Of a stretch of DNA of 64,000 bases, positions 1-8,136 are shown piece after piece. Both the position numbers and the translations under genes were made by a program. The DNA comes from Thiomicrorhabdus sp. Milos-T2 (lineage in GTDB: Bacteria > Pseudomonadota > Gammaproteobacteria > Thiomicrospirales > Thiomicrospiraceae): positions 952,917-1,016,916 of the forward strand of contig NZ_KL370891.1 in the NCBI RefSeq assembly GCF_000702325.1, read 5' to 3'. The notes beneath the pieces are model-generated. The model was not told the origin of the DNA, searched no databases, and worked only from the letters and a program-made list of their open reading frames with translations. How positions within the stretch are numbered: the stretch's first letter is position 1; every line of letters starts with the position of its first letter.

Positions 1-972
1 TTTAATCAATCTTACCAGCTCGGTAGTTTTTCCGTTACCTGGTTGCCTTTACCTCATTCTATTCCTGAATCTAGCGCCTTATTAATTGAAACCGATATTG
101 GTAATATTTTGCACACTGGTGACTGGAAAAAAGACTCTAACCCAGTGTTAGGCTTACCATTTGATAAGGCAATTTTTTCAGCACTAAAAAAATTGCCCAT
201 TGATGTCCTTGTAGCCGATTCAACGAACGCAACGAAACTAGGCCAAAGTGTTTCAGAAAGTAGCGTCTACCCCGATCTGTTAAAAACTATCCAAGCGCAA
301 ACAGGCAGGGTAGTTGTAACCTGTTTTAGTAGTAACGTGGCTCGATTTGTGACTTTGGTAAGAATTGCTCATAAATTAAAGAAACGTTGTGCTGTGTTTG
401 GACGCTCTTTAGAAAATATGGTTTCTATTGCTAGACGTCTAGGTTATTGGCCAGAAGAGTTAGAATTGGTTGATCCAAAGCATATTGGTTATTTGCCAAG
501 AGAGGAGGTCATGGTGATTGCCACAGGCTCCCAAGCTGAGCCTCGGTCAGCCACTCAAAAGTTAGCATTAGGCTACCACCCTTGGCTTTTTTTAGAACCT
601 GGCGACAGCATCATTTACAGTGCCATTAAAATCCCTCCCAATAGAAAAGCGATTGATGAGCAAATTATGCATTTTAAGAACCAGGAAGTAAATGTGATTC
701 ATGCTGATGATTCCAAACAAAATGGTTTAGTATTGCATGCTTCTGGACATCCTTGTCAGCAAGATTTGCTAACGTTTTATGGGTTGATGAATCCCAAAAT
801 GTTAATACCTACTCACGGAGAAAATGAGCATTTAAGTGCCCATAAAAATTTGGCTGAAAAGGCAGGAATAGAAAAGGTTTTAGCAGGAGAAAATGGGGAT
901 TTATTTAAAATAAAACCATTTGCGAAGAAACTCGATCATTGGGTAGCGGTAAATAAAATACAAGTAGGCTAA
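1..972 (+). CDS. RNase J-like metallo-beta-lactamase hydrolase, 5' truncated
   Basis: The reading frame is open from the first base of the window, so the N-terminal part, including the main metal-binding HxHxDH motif expected in this family, lies outside. What remains shows the HSIPES motif (near base 55), HTGDWK, a beta-CASP region (base 200 to about 600), and near the C-terminus ASGH and PTHGENEH, which fit the RNase J/beta-CASP fold. Family members are zinc-dependent ribonucleases that cut or trim RNA in the cytoplasm; the exact substrate here is unknown. The visible part ends about where shorter proteobacterial RNase J-like proteins end, so the C-terminal extension of Bacillus RNase J appears to be lacking. 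A Sel1-repeat gene follows 63 bases later on the same strand. Confidence 0.8.
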   Translation, partial: FNQSYQLGSFSVTWLPLPHSIPESSALLIETDIGNILHTGDWKKDSNPVLGLPFDKAIFSALKKLPIDVLVADSTNATKLGQSVSESSVYPDLLKTIQAQTGRVVVTCFSSNVARFVTLVRIAHKLKKRCAVFGRSLENMVSIARRLGYWPEELELVDPKHIGYLPREEVMVIATGSQAEPRSATQKLALGYHPWLFLEPGDSIIYSAIKIPPNRKAIDEQIMHFKNQEVNVIHADDSKQNGLVLHASGHPCQQDLLTFYGLMNPKMLIPTHGENEHLSAHKNLAEKAGIEKVLAGENGDLFKIKPFAKKLDHWVAVNKIQVG

Positions 973-1035
973 CGAGCCAATTTTATCTAAAATTTGTGTG
1001 AATTAGTATAAAGACTAAAGACTAAAGGTGAACCA

Positions 1036-1449
1036 ATGTTGAGATTACAAACTTACTTTTTAGGTTGTTTTTTGTTGCTAAGCTCATTGAGTGTGAGTGC
1101 TAATTTAACGACGGCAATAGAGGCTTATGCGTCTAAAGACTATCAAACAGCCTACAAACTATTTTTACCGTTGGCTAAGGCAGGAGACCGTTACGCACAA
1201 TATGGTTTAGCTAAAATGTACCAAAACGGGAATACCGGAGATGTAAGTTACCTAAATGCCTTTAAATGGTATCAAAAAGCAGCTAAACAAGATTACGGAA
1301 TTGCCCAAAATAATTTAGGTTTGTTGTATTTAAACGGACAGGGTACCGAAAAGAATCAACGTCTGGCTAAACATTGGTTTAGCGCCGCGTGCGAAAACCG
1401 TTGTTCAAAAGGCTGTAAAAACCTAGAACTATTAGAATTTGAGAAATAA
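1036..1449 (+). CDS. Secreted Sel1-repeat (SLR/TPR-like) protein
   Basis: A 137-residue protein with a signal peptide (residues 1-22, hydrophobic, ending SVSA) followed by Sel1-like helical repeats: AQYGLAKMYQNG around residue 55 and AQNNLGLLYLNGQGT around residue 95. Three cysteines lie in the C-terminal ENRCSKGCKN stretch, which could form a disulfide in the periplasm. Sel1 repeats are protein-protein scaffolds, so a partner-binding role in the envelope is likely, but the partner is unknown. The start follows a short tandem duplication (AAAGACTAAAGACTAAAGG) that supplies a Shine-Dalgarno-like AAAGG. Confidence 0.75.
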   Translation: MLRLQTYFLGCFLLLSSLSVSANLTTAIEAYASKDYQTAYKLFLPLAKAGDRYAQYGLAKMYQNGNTGDVSYLNAFKWYQKAAKQDYGIAQNNLGLLYLNGQGTEKNQRLAKHWFSAACENRCSKGCKNLELLEFEK

Positions 1450-1511
1450 TGATTAAGTCATGACTGAAAAATTAATTAAAGCCTATTGGGTCTTAAAATG
1501 AGCTTAAAAAC

Positions 1512-2231
1512 TCAATTTTCTTTTATTAATATAAATTCGTAATAAGGTTTTAGCTGGCCTTCAAATGCATAGTTAAAGTCATAATGGTTTGGTTTTGAAG
1601 CGGTTTGAGGCTTTGCTGGCCTGATAGAGCTAATCGGCCTAATCGGGGTTTGCTTTGCAAGGCGAGCATTAACGGAATTTAATTCAATACTTTCTTCAAC
1701 AATCATTGGATAATAGCCGTCTAAAAATTTACGCATATAAGGCCCACGCTGAAGAGAAAAGTGGTTATCCATTAACTTTAAGGTTTGGCTTTCTCCTTTA
1801 ATACAGATTTGAGCTCCTCTTTTGACATTCATTAAAACAACTCTGTTATCAAGTGCGGTAGCCTTTTCGATATCTTGGTATGAAAGGATTTTTAAGTTGC
1901 GAGTATGCTTAGGGTTATAGGACACTTCTATTTTAGGGACAGGATCAAGTTGGTAGTGGCATTGAGAAAATTCTAGCCAACCAGTCTTCAAGCTTTGTGA
2001 ATTTATTTTGAGTGAGTTCTTAAGCCAATAATTATCTTTACTCGCCTTGTCAGTCCATTTTAATTTTTCTGATGAGACGGTCATCGCATCAAGATTGGAA
2101 TCATCTAGTAACCAAGCTTTTTCTTCTGCAGTTAAGCCTTCTAAACTTTCGCTAATTTCAATTTCACTCATAGCCTTGGTAGTCATGAATATAAGGGCTG
2201 TTGTAATCATTAATTTAGAGAGTATTTTCAT
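1512..2231 (-). CDS. Hypothetical secreted protein
   Basis: I do not recognise the family. From the ATG at 2231 the 239-residue protein has a clear signal peptide (MKILSKLMITTALIFMTTKA, cut before or near SEIE). The mature part is acidic then mixed, with two cysteines (in EFSQCHY and GAQICIKG) that could pair, and a proline-rich low-complexity stretch (PIRPISSIRPAKP) near the C-terminus. A longer reading from 2297 would start inside a degenerate mobile repeat and bury the signal peptide, so I prefer 2231. It is convergent with the Sel1-repeat gene. A periplasmic location is inferred; no function can be assigned. Confidence 0.6.
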   Translation of the reverse strand: MKILSKLMITTALIFMTTKAMSEIEISESLEGLTAEEKAWLLDDSNLDAMTVSSEKLKWTDKASKDNYWLKNSLKINSQSLKTGWLEFSQCHYQLDPVPKIEVSYNPKHTRNLKILSYQDIEKATALDNRVVLMNVKRGAQICIKGESQTLKLMDNHFSLQRGPYMRKFLDGYYPMIVEESIELNSVNARLAKQTPIRPISSIRPAKPQTASKPNHYDFNYAFEGQLKPYYEFILIKEN

Positions 2232-2268
2232 AAAGGTTTCACCAAATATGTGAATTAATTGCCTAATA

Positions 2269-2429
2269 GAGACCTTTGCACGAGACCATGAACACATAAA
2301 AACAGCTATAATTCTCTATCTTCAAGCTAAAAAATCCGCCCAATAACTGGTTATTATGCGTATTTTTTAGCCTAAATCTAAAGAATTCTATCTTGTTTTT
2401 CTTGTGCCCCTGTCTCATGCAAAGATCTC
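2269..2429. repeat. Degenerate copy of the GAGACC inverted-repeat element
   Basis: The left end reads GAGACCTTTGCACGAGA and the right end ATGCAAAGATCTC, so only the terminal inverted repeats resemble the full copies; the interior has diverged. Both sides are flanked by TAATA (2264-2268 and 2430-2434), a perfect 5-bp direct repeat that supports insertion as a unit. It sits just upstream of the secreted protein gene ending at 1512 and may influence its 5' region. Confidence 0.65.
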
Positions 2430-2510
2430 TAATACTTTAGCATATAATGTAAATATGTATTATTAATGTATAATTTATGTAATGCATTGGTACAGTAAAG
2501 TGATTAATAA

Positions 2511-2562
2511 GTACTAGACAAAAGTACTAAACAAACGTACTAAACAAAAGAACTAAATTAAA
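2511..2562 (+). repeat. 13-bp tandem repeat, four units
   Basis: Four consecutive 13-base units (starting 2511, 2524, 2537, 2550) read GTACTAGACAAAA, GTACTAAACAAAC, GTACTAAACAAAA, GAACTAAATTAAA. They lie in the 5' region of the DUF3429 gene, ending 12 bases before its ATG, so copy number could change leader length. Confidence 0.85.
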
Positions 2563-2574
2563 TAAGGTAATTCG

Positions 2575-3102
2575 ATGAGTACGCCATTGGAATCAAAACA
2601 ACTTGCAAAAATTCTTACTTACCTGGGTACCTTGCCATTTTGGTATGGCATTTTATCCGCATTGAATTTAACCCCCTTAACTTTAGAGCTCAATAGTCAT
2701 CTGCAGCCTTTCGATATATCACAGGTTTTAATGATTTATACCTTGGTGATTTTGAGTTTTATTGCGGGGATTCATTGGGGCTTTGCACTTAATTTTCATG
2801 AGGACTTAGACTTAAGCGGTGCTAATCATGCTGAATCAGTTTCCTCTAAAGGCCAACTCTCTAATCGCTTATTAATCAGTTCTAACGTCATCGCGCTTTG
2901 GGCTTGGATTGTTGTTGCGTTTTTTGAAGATTACCAGGCCTGGTTGGGGCTAGCCATTGGGTTTGTCGTTTTGCTGTTGATAGATAAAGCTTGGATAAAG
3001 TTAGATCAATCCATTCCCTGGTTTTGGACATTACGTTGGCATGCTAGTTTGATTGCAATTACCTGCTTATTGATGAATGCCATGATGAATGGCATATTAT
3101 GA
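2575..3102 (+). CDS. DUF3429 family inner-membrane protein
   Basis: A 175-residue polytopic protein with about four or five hydrophobic segments and the family signature LPFWYGILSALN followed by SFIAGIHWGFAL. The function of DUF3429 proteins is not established. An exact ACCAGGCCTGGT palindrome (2933-2944) lies inside the gene and encodes YQAW. The stop codon overlaps the start of the exonuclease gene (ATGA at 3099-3102), so translation of the two is probably coupled. Confidence 0.8.
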   Translation: MSTPLESKQLAKILTYLGTLPFWYGILSALNLTPLTLELNSHLQPFDISQVLMIYTLVILSFIAGIHWGFALNFHEDLDLSGANHAESVSSKGQLSNRLLISSNVIALWAWIVVAFFEDYQAWLGLAIGFVVLLLIDKAWIKLDQSIPWFWTLRWHASLIAITCLLMNAMMNGIL

Positions 3103-4589
3103 CCAGGCCTGGTAACTTAGTAGAAAGTTGGCCAAAAGACGACAAGCTTAGTGACTTTATCTTTTTAGATGTTGAAACGACTGGAGGTAAACATCAACGA
3201 GATGGTATTACCGAAATTGGCTTGCTGCATGTTTGCCAAGGCGAACTGGTACAGACGTGGCACAGTTTGATACAGCCTTTAAAATCGATTCCTCCATGGA
3301 TTACTCAATTAACGGGAATATCCAATCAAATGGTGCAAAATGCACCTACATTTAAAGAGGTTGCAGAAGAGTTAGCAGGCCTGGTAGATGGTAAAATACT
3401 GGTCGCACATAATGCTCGATTTGATTATGGTTTTCTGAAAAGTGAATTTAAGCGAGTTGGCATTGAGTGGAACGCGTTAACGCTCTGCACAGTAAAGCTT
3501 TCTAGGGCATTATTTAAAGAACACAAACGTCATGGTTTAGATCAAATTGTTGAGCGCTTTGATTTGCAATGTGACCATCGCCACCGTGCGTTGGATGATG
3601 CAAAAGTGCTGTGGGATTTTTTTCAATTGTTACCGCAATATCATTCTCAACAGACTATTTGGCAAGCGGTTAAGTCACAACTTAAACAACCCAGTTTTCC
3701 ACCCAATTTAGCCCCAAAAGTACTTGATGGCTGTGATGATGTTGCTGGAGTTTACCGTTTTTATGGTTCTGCAGGTCAAGTTTTATATGTGGGTAAATCG
3801 GTTAATTTACGTAGCCGAATTTTAAGCCACTTTAATGGTGATTACCGTCATTCTAAAGACTTACAAATTAGCACAGAAATACATGATTTAGATTGGACGG
3901 TTTGTAGTGGTGATTTAGGTGCACAGCTTTTAGAAGCTCAAGAAATAAAACGCTTAAGTCCTAAGTTTAACGTTAAATTGCGTAAGCTCACTAAGCTTTG
4001 GAGCTTAGTAAGTAATCTTGATAAACAAGGTTATGAGACGCTTCAAGTAGTCAGTTTAAATGGATTGTATGCCGATGATTTAAGTGGGCTGTATGGTTTG
4101 TACCGTTCAAAAAAACAGGCGATTAATGCGATTGAAAAACTCGCTAATGAACAAAGTTTATGTCATCGTCTAACGGGTTTAGAAAACAAAAAAAGTGGTG
4201 CTTGTTTTGCTCATCAACTTAAAAAATGCAAAGGAGCTTGTGTCGGCAAGGAATCTGCTCAAATCTACAATTTAAGACAGTCTATGGGGTTACAACCTTT
4301 GCAGCAAAAAGCTTGGCCGTGGAATGAAGCGGTTATTGTTAAAGAGTCTAATGCCTCAGACAGTGAAAGTGATGAGCAAATCCTTCATGTCATTTATCAA
4401 TGGTGTTGGTTAGGCAGTGTAAGTAATGAACAAGAATTGCATGAATTATTGGAGACTCAGCAGCAAGATTACGTGATTGATTTAGATCAATATCGTATAT
4501 TGTGTAAGTTTCTACTCACTCCGCCAAAAGGTTTAACCATTACACCAGTAAGTGTTGGTCTAGATTTGGTTGAAGAGAATATATTGTGA
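3099..4589 (+). CDS. DnaQ-type 3'-5' exonuclease fused to a GIY-YIG nuclease domain
   Basis: A 496-residue two-domain nuclease. Residues about 20-180 form a DEDDh exonuclease: FLDVETTGG holds the first D and E, VAHNARFDYGFL the second D, and RHRALDDAKVLW the terminal H and D. From about residue 215 a GIY-YIG endonuclease follows (GVYRFYG then LYVGKSVNLRSRI), the type found in UvrC and Cho. A cysteine-containing stretch (SGACFAHQLKKCKGAC) resembles the region after the GIY-YIG domain of UvrC. Proteins of this architecture are suspected to act in DNA repair or proofreading, but a defined role is not known to me. The start codon overlaps the upstream stop and lies directly on an ACCAGGCCTGGT palindrome (3102-3113), so the N-terminus reads MTRPGN. 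Confidence 0.85.
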   Translation: MTRPGNLVESWPKDDKLSDFIFLDVETTGGKHQRDGITEIGLLHVCQGELVQTWHSLIQPLKSIPPWITQLTGISNQMVQNAPTFKEVAEELAGLVDGKILVAHNARFDYGFLKSEFKRVGIEWNALTLCTVKLSRALFKEHKRHGLDQIVERFDLQCDHRHRALDDAKVLWDFFQLLPQYHSQQTIWQAVKSQLKQPSFPPNLAPKVLDGCDDVAGVYRFYGSAGQVLYVGKSVNLRSRILSHFNGDYRHSKDLQISTEIHDLDWTVCSGDLGAQLLEAQEIKRLSPKFNVKLRKLTKLWSLVSNLDKQGYETLQVVSLNGLYADDLSGLYGLYRSKKQAINAIEKLANEQSLCHRLTGLENKKSGACFAHQLKKCKGACVGKESAQIYNLRQSMGLQPLQQKAWPWNEAVIVKESNASDSESDEQILHVIYQWCWLGSVSNEQELHELLETQQQDYVIDLDQYRILCKFLLTPPKGLTITPVSVGLDLVEENIL

Positions 4590-4597
4590 CGAGTAAT

Positions 4598-4666
4598 ATG
4601 ACGAATAATATGACTATTTATGAACAGTTTTATGGATGGTTTAATCAACAAAGAGGTCTGTCATGA
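4598..4666 (+). CDS. Possible 22-codon leader ORF coupled to DUF2237 gene
   Basis: ATG at 4598 opens a short frame (MTNNMTIYEQFYGWFNQQ...) whose TGA at 4664-4666 overlaps the ATG of the DUF2237 gene at 4663. An in-frame GTG at 4586 could extend it. The overlap resembles translational coupling. It contains the SD-like AGAGG used by the next gene, so it may simply be spacer. Confidence 0.3.
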   Translation: MTNNMTIYEQFYGWFNQQRGLS

Positions 4667-5028
4667 CAAAATTAAATTTATTGGGTAGTGCTTTAGAGTT
4701 GTGTTCTGAACAACCGTTAACAGGGTTTTATCGCGATGGAAACTGTCGTACTGATGAATTTGACCGAGGGCGTCATGTTGTATGTGCTCAAGTTACCGAA
4801 GAGTTTTTAGAGTTTTCAAAACAGCAGGGTAATGATTTGAGTACCCCAATACCAGGAAGTTTTCCAGGATTAAAACCCGGTGACTTTTGGTGTTTATGTG
4901 CTTTACGTTGGGTAGAGGCATTTCGAGCGGGAAAAGCCCCCAAAATACGTTTTACAGCTACGGATGAAGCTGTATTGAAATACGTAAGCCTAGAAGAGCT
5001 CAAACCTTTTGCTTTGGATTTACACTAG
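4663..5028 (+). CDS. DUF2237 family protein
   Basis: A 121-residue soluble protein matching the DUF2237 pattern: GFYRDGNCRTDEFDRGRHVVCAQVTEEFL near the N-terminus and PGLKPGDFWCLCALRWVEA in the middle. The cysteines in GNC, VVC and FWCLC are family hallmarks. The family has no established activity. SD-like AAAGAGG precedes the ATG. It ends a small gene run with DUF3429 and the DnaQ/GIY-YIG nuclease, and meets the convergent flavin reductase gene 50 bases on. Confidence 0.8.
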   Translation: MTKLNLLGSALELCSEQPLTGFYRDGNCRTDEFDRGRHVVCAQVTEEFLEFSKQQGNDLSTPIPGSFPGLKPGDFWCLCALRWVEAFRAGKAPKIRFTATDEAVLKYVSLEELKPFALDLH

Positions 5029-5078
5029 AATCCAATTAAAAGAGGGGGTGACTTTTTTATACCATTCTCGTTTACGTT

Positions 5079-5687
5079 TTAGCGAGGTTGTTCGTAGGTC
5101 GCGATACGCTTAAATTTGTAGTAACTATTTAAACCGCTAATTCCAACACTTTGACAGGCTTCTAAATCTAAGCCACCATCCGTTGTTTGTGGATGGATAT
5201 CTAAAATAATCTCTTTTATCTCACCTACAATTAAACGCGTTTGATTGTGTTTGATTTCTATTTCTTCAACAAACTCTAAGCCGTATTTTATTTGTGATTC
5301 TTTAACAAAGGGTGCAATAAAGTTATCTAAAAATTGTTCTTGTATATCACAAGCGTCAAATTCAGACTCATTTTTAGCGTACTTAGCAGAAGTTAAATGT
5401 GCTTGTTGTGCAAAATCTGGGTGAATGTGATTAATTGTGTAGTAGCCTGTTTCTTTTATATTTTCATAAGTGTGGCGAGGGACTTCACCAGGTGGGCGTA
5501 ATATAAAACCGATTAAAGCAGGATTACTTCCTAAATGAATAACAGAGCTAAATACTGACAAATTGGTTTGCCCAGCGTTGTCGACTGTACCGATTAAGTT
5601 AGCGGGTTTAATACCGGTAATTGAATTAATCAAGTGAATCCGTTCTTTTAAAGTCAATTCATCGATTTGTTGTGAGTTTAAGTGCAT
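5079..5687 (-). CDS. Flavin reductase family (FMN-binding split-barrel) protein
   Basis: A 202-residue protein with the flavin-reductase-like split-barrel pattern: KPANLIGTVDNAGQTNLSVFSS, then GSNPALIGFILRPPGEVPRHTYENI and TGYYTINHI. Family members bind FMN and reduce or use flavins with NAD(P)H; the physiological partner oxygenase is not evident. The length matches the family. It is followed upstream by a UbiB-like gene on the same strand, separated by a spacer with a 13-bp tandem repeat. Confidence 0.75.
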   Translation of the reverse strand: MHLNSQQIDELTLKERIHLINSITGIKPANLIGTVDNAGQTNLSVFSSVIHLGSNPALIGFILRPPGEVPRHTYENIKETGYYTINHIHPDFAQQAHLTSAKYAKNESEFDACDIQEQFLDNFIAPFVKESQIKYGLEFVEEIEIKHNQTRLIVGEIKEIILDIHPQTTDGGLDLEACQSVGISGLNSYYKFKRIATYEQPR

Positions 5688-5790
5688 TTTTATTCCGTTT
5701 AGAGGTGTTTTAAAGAACTTACCGCACCTCGTAAAAAGTTTAGAGGCCTGGTAACTGCGCTGTTATGGTTTACATCGTTAAGCCAAACAG

Positions 5791-5829
5791 TAAAGCAAGA
5801 TCTTTAAGCAAGATCGTTAAGCAAGATCG
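5791..5829. repeat. 13-bp tandem repeat, three units
   Basis: Units start at 5791, 5804 and 5817 (TAAAGCAAGATCT, TTAAGCAAGATCG, TTAAGCAAGATCG) in the spacer between the flavin reductase and UbiB-like genes, just beyond the stop of the latter. A shorter fourth echo (TTAAGGTAGATCG) lies nearby at about 5859. Confidence 0.85.
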
Positions 5830-5855
5830 TTAAGGACAAACATCTAATATTTTCT

Positions 5856-7193
5856 TTAAGGTAGATCGTTAGTTATTTGACTAAACAACTCGTTTACATT
5901 GACCTTGGCCCGCAGTTTACTGGCAAGTAAATATAATCCACCGAGTTTACGATGGAAAAAAAGTGCGTCGGCTGGTGGGGTGTGCCAGTAGTCTTTTTCC
6001 ATGCTTAAATCCATACCTTTATCTTTAATACGACGGGCTAAATCTGATTCAGAAAAATCATACTCGCCATTAAACTGTAGCGGTTCGCAGGCGTTTTGAA
6101 AGAGCTCTATAACCGCCAATTTTTGCTCAGGTAAGATTTCTTGATTAAAAAAACCTATTTGTTCTGCTGCAGTTTCCACTTGCCTTAAGTTATTAGTTTG
6201 CGCACCTCTCATCAACTTAAGGTAACCGTTGGAAATTTGTTCGCTGTAATGTCTAGTTGCCCCAAAGTCTAAGAGAACGATACGTTCAGTTTTTGGATTG
6301 TATTGATAGTTGGCATAGTTAGGGTCGGTTTGAACTAGCTTAAAGATAAACATCTCTTTAAAAAGCAGATCAAACAGTGAGTGCATAATAAAATCTCTTT
6401 CGGATTGAGAGGCATGAACTCTTGATTCAATCGCTACGCCCTCCACAAAATCCATAGTCAAAATAGATTCATTACTTAACTCAGCGTGGACTTGAGGAAT
6501 GGTAAAACGACTATCATCACCTAAAAGTTTGCGGTATTGGTTCAAACAGTTGGCCTCATAGTGATAATCCGCTTCAGCGTGAAGTTGTAGCTTGGCTTCT
6601 TCAAGAATGGGTTTCATATCAACTGATTTTGGAATCAGCCGAGACAATTTTAGCAGGCTAGATAAATTGTTAACGTCGCTATCAATACTGGTTTTAATGC
6701 CCGGGTATTGAATTTTTAAAGCGAGGTGGCGACCATCAACGGTATGAGCTTCATGTACTTGACCAATCGAAGCGGCTGCCACAGGATAGAATGAAAATTG
6801 TTGAAACTGATCTTGCCAATCCTCTCCCCAGGCAGTTTCCAGTTGTCCCATAAGTTGATTAAGTGGCATAGATTTGGCCTCAGAGCGTAACTTCGAAAGA
6901 ATAATTGCCAACTCTTCTGGAATTAAATCTCCTGCATCCATTGAAAGTAATTGTCCCACTTTCATGGCTGCCCCTCGCATTTGGGCTAAATGGTCGGCTA
7001 ACACTTTGGCATTATTAACACTAAGTAAGAGTTCTTTTGATGAAGGTTTTTGGCCTTTTATGACTTGTTTAGAGCCTTCAGTAATCATGTTCCCCACAAC
7101 ACTACCAACCATTTGACCAACTTTAGAAAGGCGGTGTATACGGTTTTTAGGAATTTTTGCACTTTCTAAAGAGGCTTGATTGTTGTGAGTCAT
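5856..7193 (-). CDS. ABC1/AarF/UbiB family atypical kinase
   Basis: A protein-kinase-like protein of about 445 residues. It shows the family-defining KxGQ motif (KVGQ, residues 78-81), the nucleotide-binding lysine in LALKIQYPG, DPNYANYQYN in place of the catalytic loop, and LLDFGAT as the DFG magnesium site. Related proteins (UbiB, COQ8, ADCK) act as ATPases supporting ubiquinone synthesis or lipid homeostasis. This one resembles the smaller ADCK3-like group and lacks the two C-terminal membrane helices of UbiB, so a direct UbiB role is uncertain. I chose the ATG at 7193 because AAGGA lies six bases upstream; an earlier ATG at 7220 is less well placed. It is divergent from an SDR gene. Confidence 0.8.
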   Translation of the reverse strand: MTHNNQASLESAKIPKNRIHRLSKVGQMVGSVVGNMITEGSKQVIKGQKPSSKELLLSVNNAKVLADHLAQMRGAAMKVGQLLSMDAGDLIPEELAIILSKLRSEAKSMPLNQLMGQLETAWGEDWQDQFQQFSFYPVAAASIGQVHEAHTVDGRHLALKIQYPGIKTSIDSDVNNLSSLLKLSRLIPKSVDMKPILEEAKLQLHAEADYHYEANCLNQYRKLLGDDSRFTIPQVHAELSNESILTMDFVEGVAIESRVHASQSERDFIMHSLFDLLFKEMFIFKLVQTDPNYANYQYNPKTERIVLLDFGATRHYSEQISNGYLKLMRGAQTNNLRQVETAAEQIGFFNQEILPEQKLAVIELFQNACEPLQFNGEYDFSESDLARRIKDKGMDLSMEKDYWHTPPADALFFHRKLGGLYLLASKLRAKVNVNELFSQITNDLP

Positions 7194-7313
7194 TCCGGTT
7201 CCTTGATGCCAATAAGGCATGTTTACATGCTTTAAAATTATACAAAAATTATAAATAAGTTATACTAACAATGATAATTATTGTATAGCATTTTTAAGTT
7301 GGACTCACAATTT

Positions 7314-8087
7314 ATGACAATTTCAAGTAATGGTTCGGTCTTTTCGGTGTTAATTTTAGGTGCTTCAGGTGGTATTGGCAGCGCAATGGTTGATGAAGTC
7401 TTTACTCAAAACCCCAAAGCCCATATTTATCGGTTTGCAAGAGATTTAACCAAGCTCAAACCTATCGCTGAAAAACGCGCAGGACAAATTATGGATTTTA
7501 GTTGGGATTTAGATGAGCCAACCGTTTTTGAAGAAGCCCTTGAGCAAATAAAGCAGAGCGGCAATGTTGCTAAATTGAAATTTGATTTAGTCTTTATTGC
7601 CAGTGGTTTTTTGCATGACAAAGATCAGCGGCCGGAAAAATCTTACAAACAAATCTCAGCAGATAATCTCTGTCGGAGTTTTCAGATTAACGCTGTTGGT
7701 CCTATTGTTATGCTGCAAAAATTATTGCAAAAAATCGATTTGAAGCATCCTTGTAAAATTGGCGTGCTTTCAGCTCGAGTGGGCAGTATTAGCGATAATC
7801 GCATGGGCGGATGGCATAGCTACAGAGCCAGTAAAGCGGCTTTAAATATGTTACTGAAAAACGTTGCTATTGAGTTAAATCGAAATAAATCTAAAATTAC
7901 ATTGGTTGGGTTGCAACCAGGTACAACCGATACTGAACTATCTAAGCCTTTTACTAAAAGAATCAATCCAGCTAGCCTACAAACGCCGGAATTTACAGCG
8001 CATAAATTGTATATGGTTTTACAAAATTTAACTCCGCATGAAAGCGGTAAGTTATTCGATTTTAATGGTGAAGTTTTTGAGCCTTAA
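7314..8087 (+). CDS. Short-chain dehydrogenase/reductase (C-factor-like)
   Basis: An SDR-family oxidoreductase of about 257 residues. The Rossmann nucleotide motif GASGGIG lies near the N-terminus, FIASGF stands for the NNAG strand, and the catalytic pair is in YRASKAALNMLL, with the serine in GVLSARVGSI. The substrate is unknown. The ATG at 7314 is preferred over the TTG at 7281. The upstream stretch CAATGATAATTATTG (7269-7283) is a near-palindrome loosely like a Fur box; its match is weak and I do not claim regulation. Confidence 0.8.
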   Translation: MTISSNGSVFSVLILGASGGIGSAMVDEVFTQNPKAHIYRFARDLTKLKPIAEKRAGQIMDFSWDLDEPTVFEEALEQIKQSGNVAKLKFDLVFIASGFLHDKDQRPEKSYKQISADNLCRSFQINAVGPIVMLQKLLQKIDLKHPCKIGVLSARVGSISDNRMGGWHSYRASKAALNMLLKNVAIELNRNKSKITLVGLQPGTTDTELSKPFTKRINPASLQTPEFTAHKLYMVLQNLTPHESGKLFDFNGEVFEP

Positions 8088-8104
8088 TCTCAATTTTTGA
8101 ATAT

Positions 8105-8136
8105 TTCGTAATTCAAATTTTTCGTAATTCAAATTT
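8105..8136. repeat. Perfect 16-bp tandem duplication over the birA stop
   Basis: TTCGTAATTCAAATTT occurs twice back to back (8105-8120, 8121-8136). The second copy covers the last codons and TGA stop of birA on the minus strand, so the duplication may have set the present 3' end. Confidence 0.9.

Noticed and set aside
2511-5829. Tandem 13-bp arrays as CRISPR
   Set aside because: Units are contiguous without unique spacers and are too short for CRISPR repeats.
7269-7283. Fur box before the SDR gene
   Set aside because: CAATGATAATTATTG is partly palindromic but matches the 7-1-7 Fur consensus poorly on its right side.
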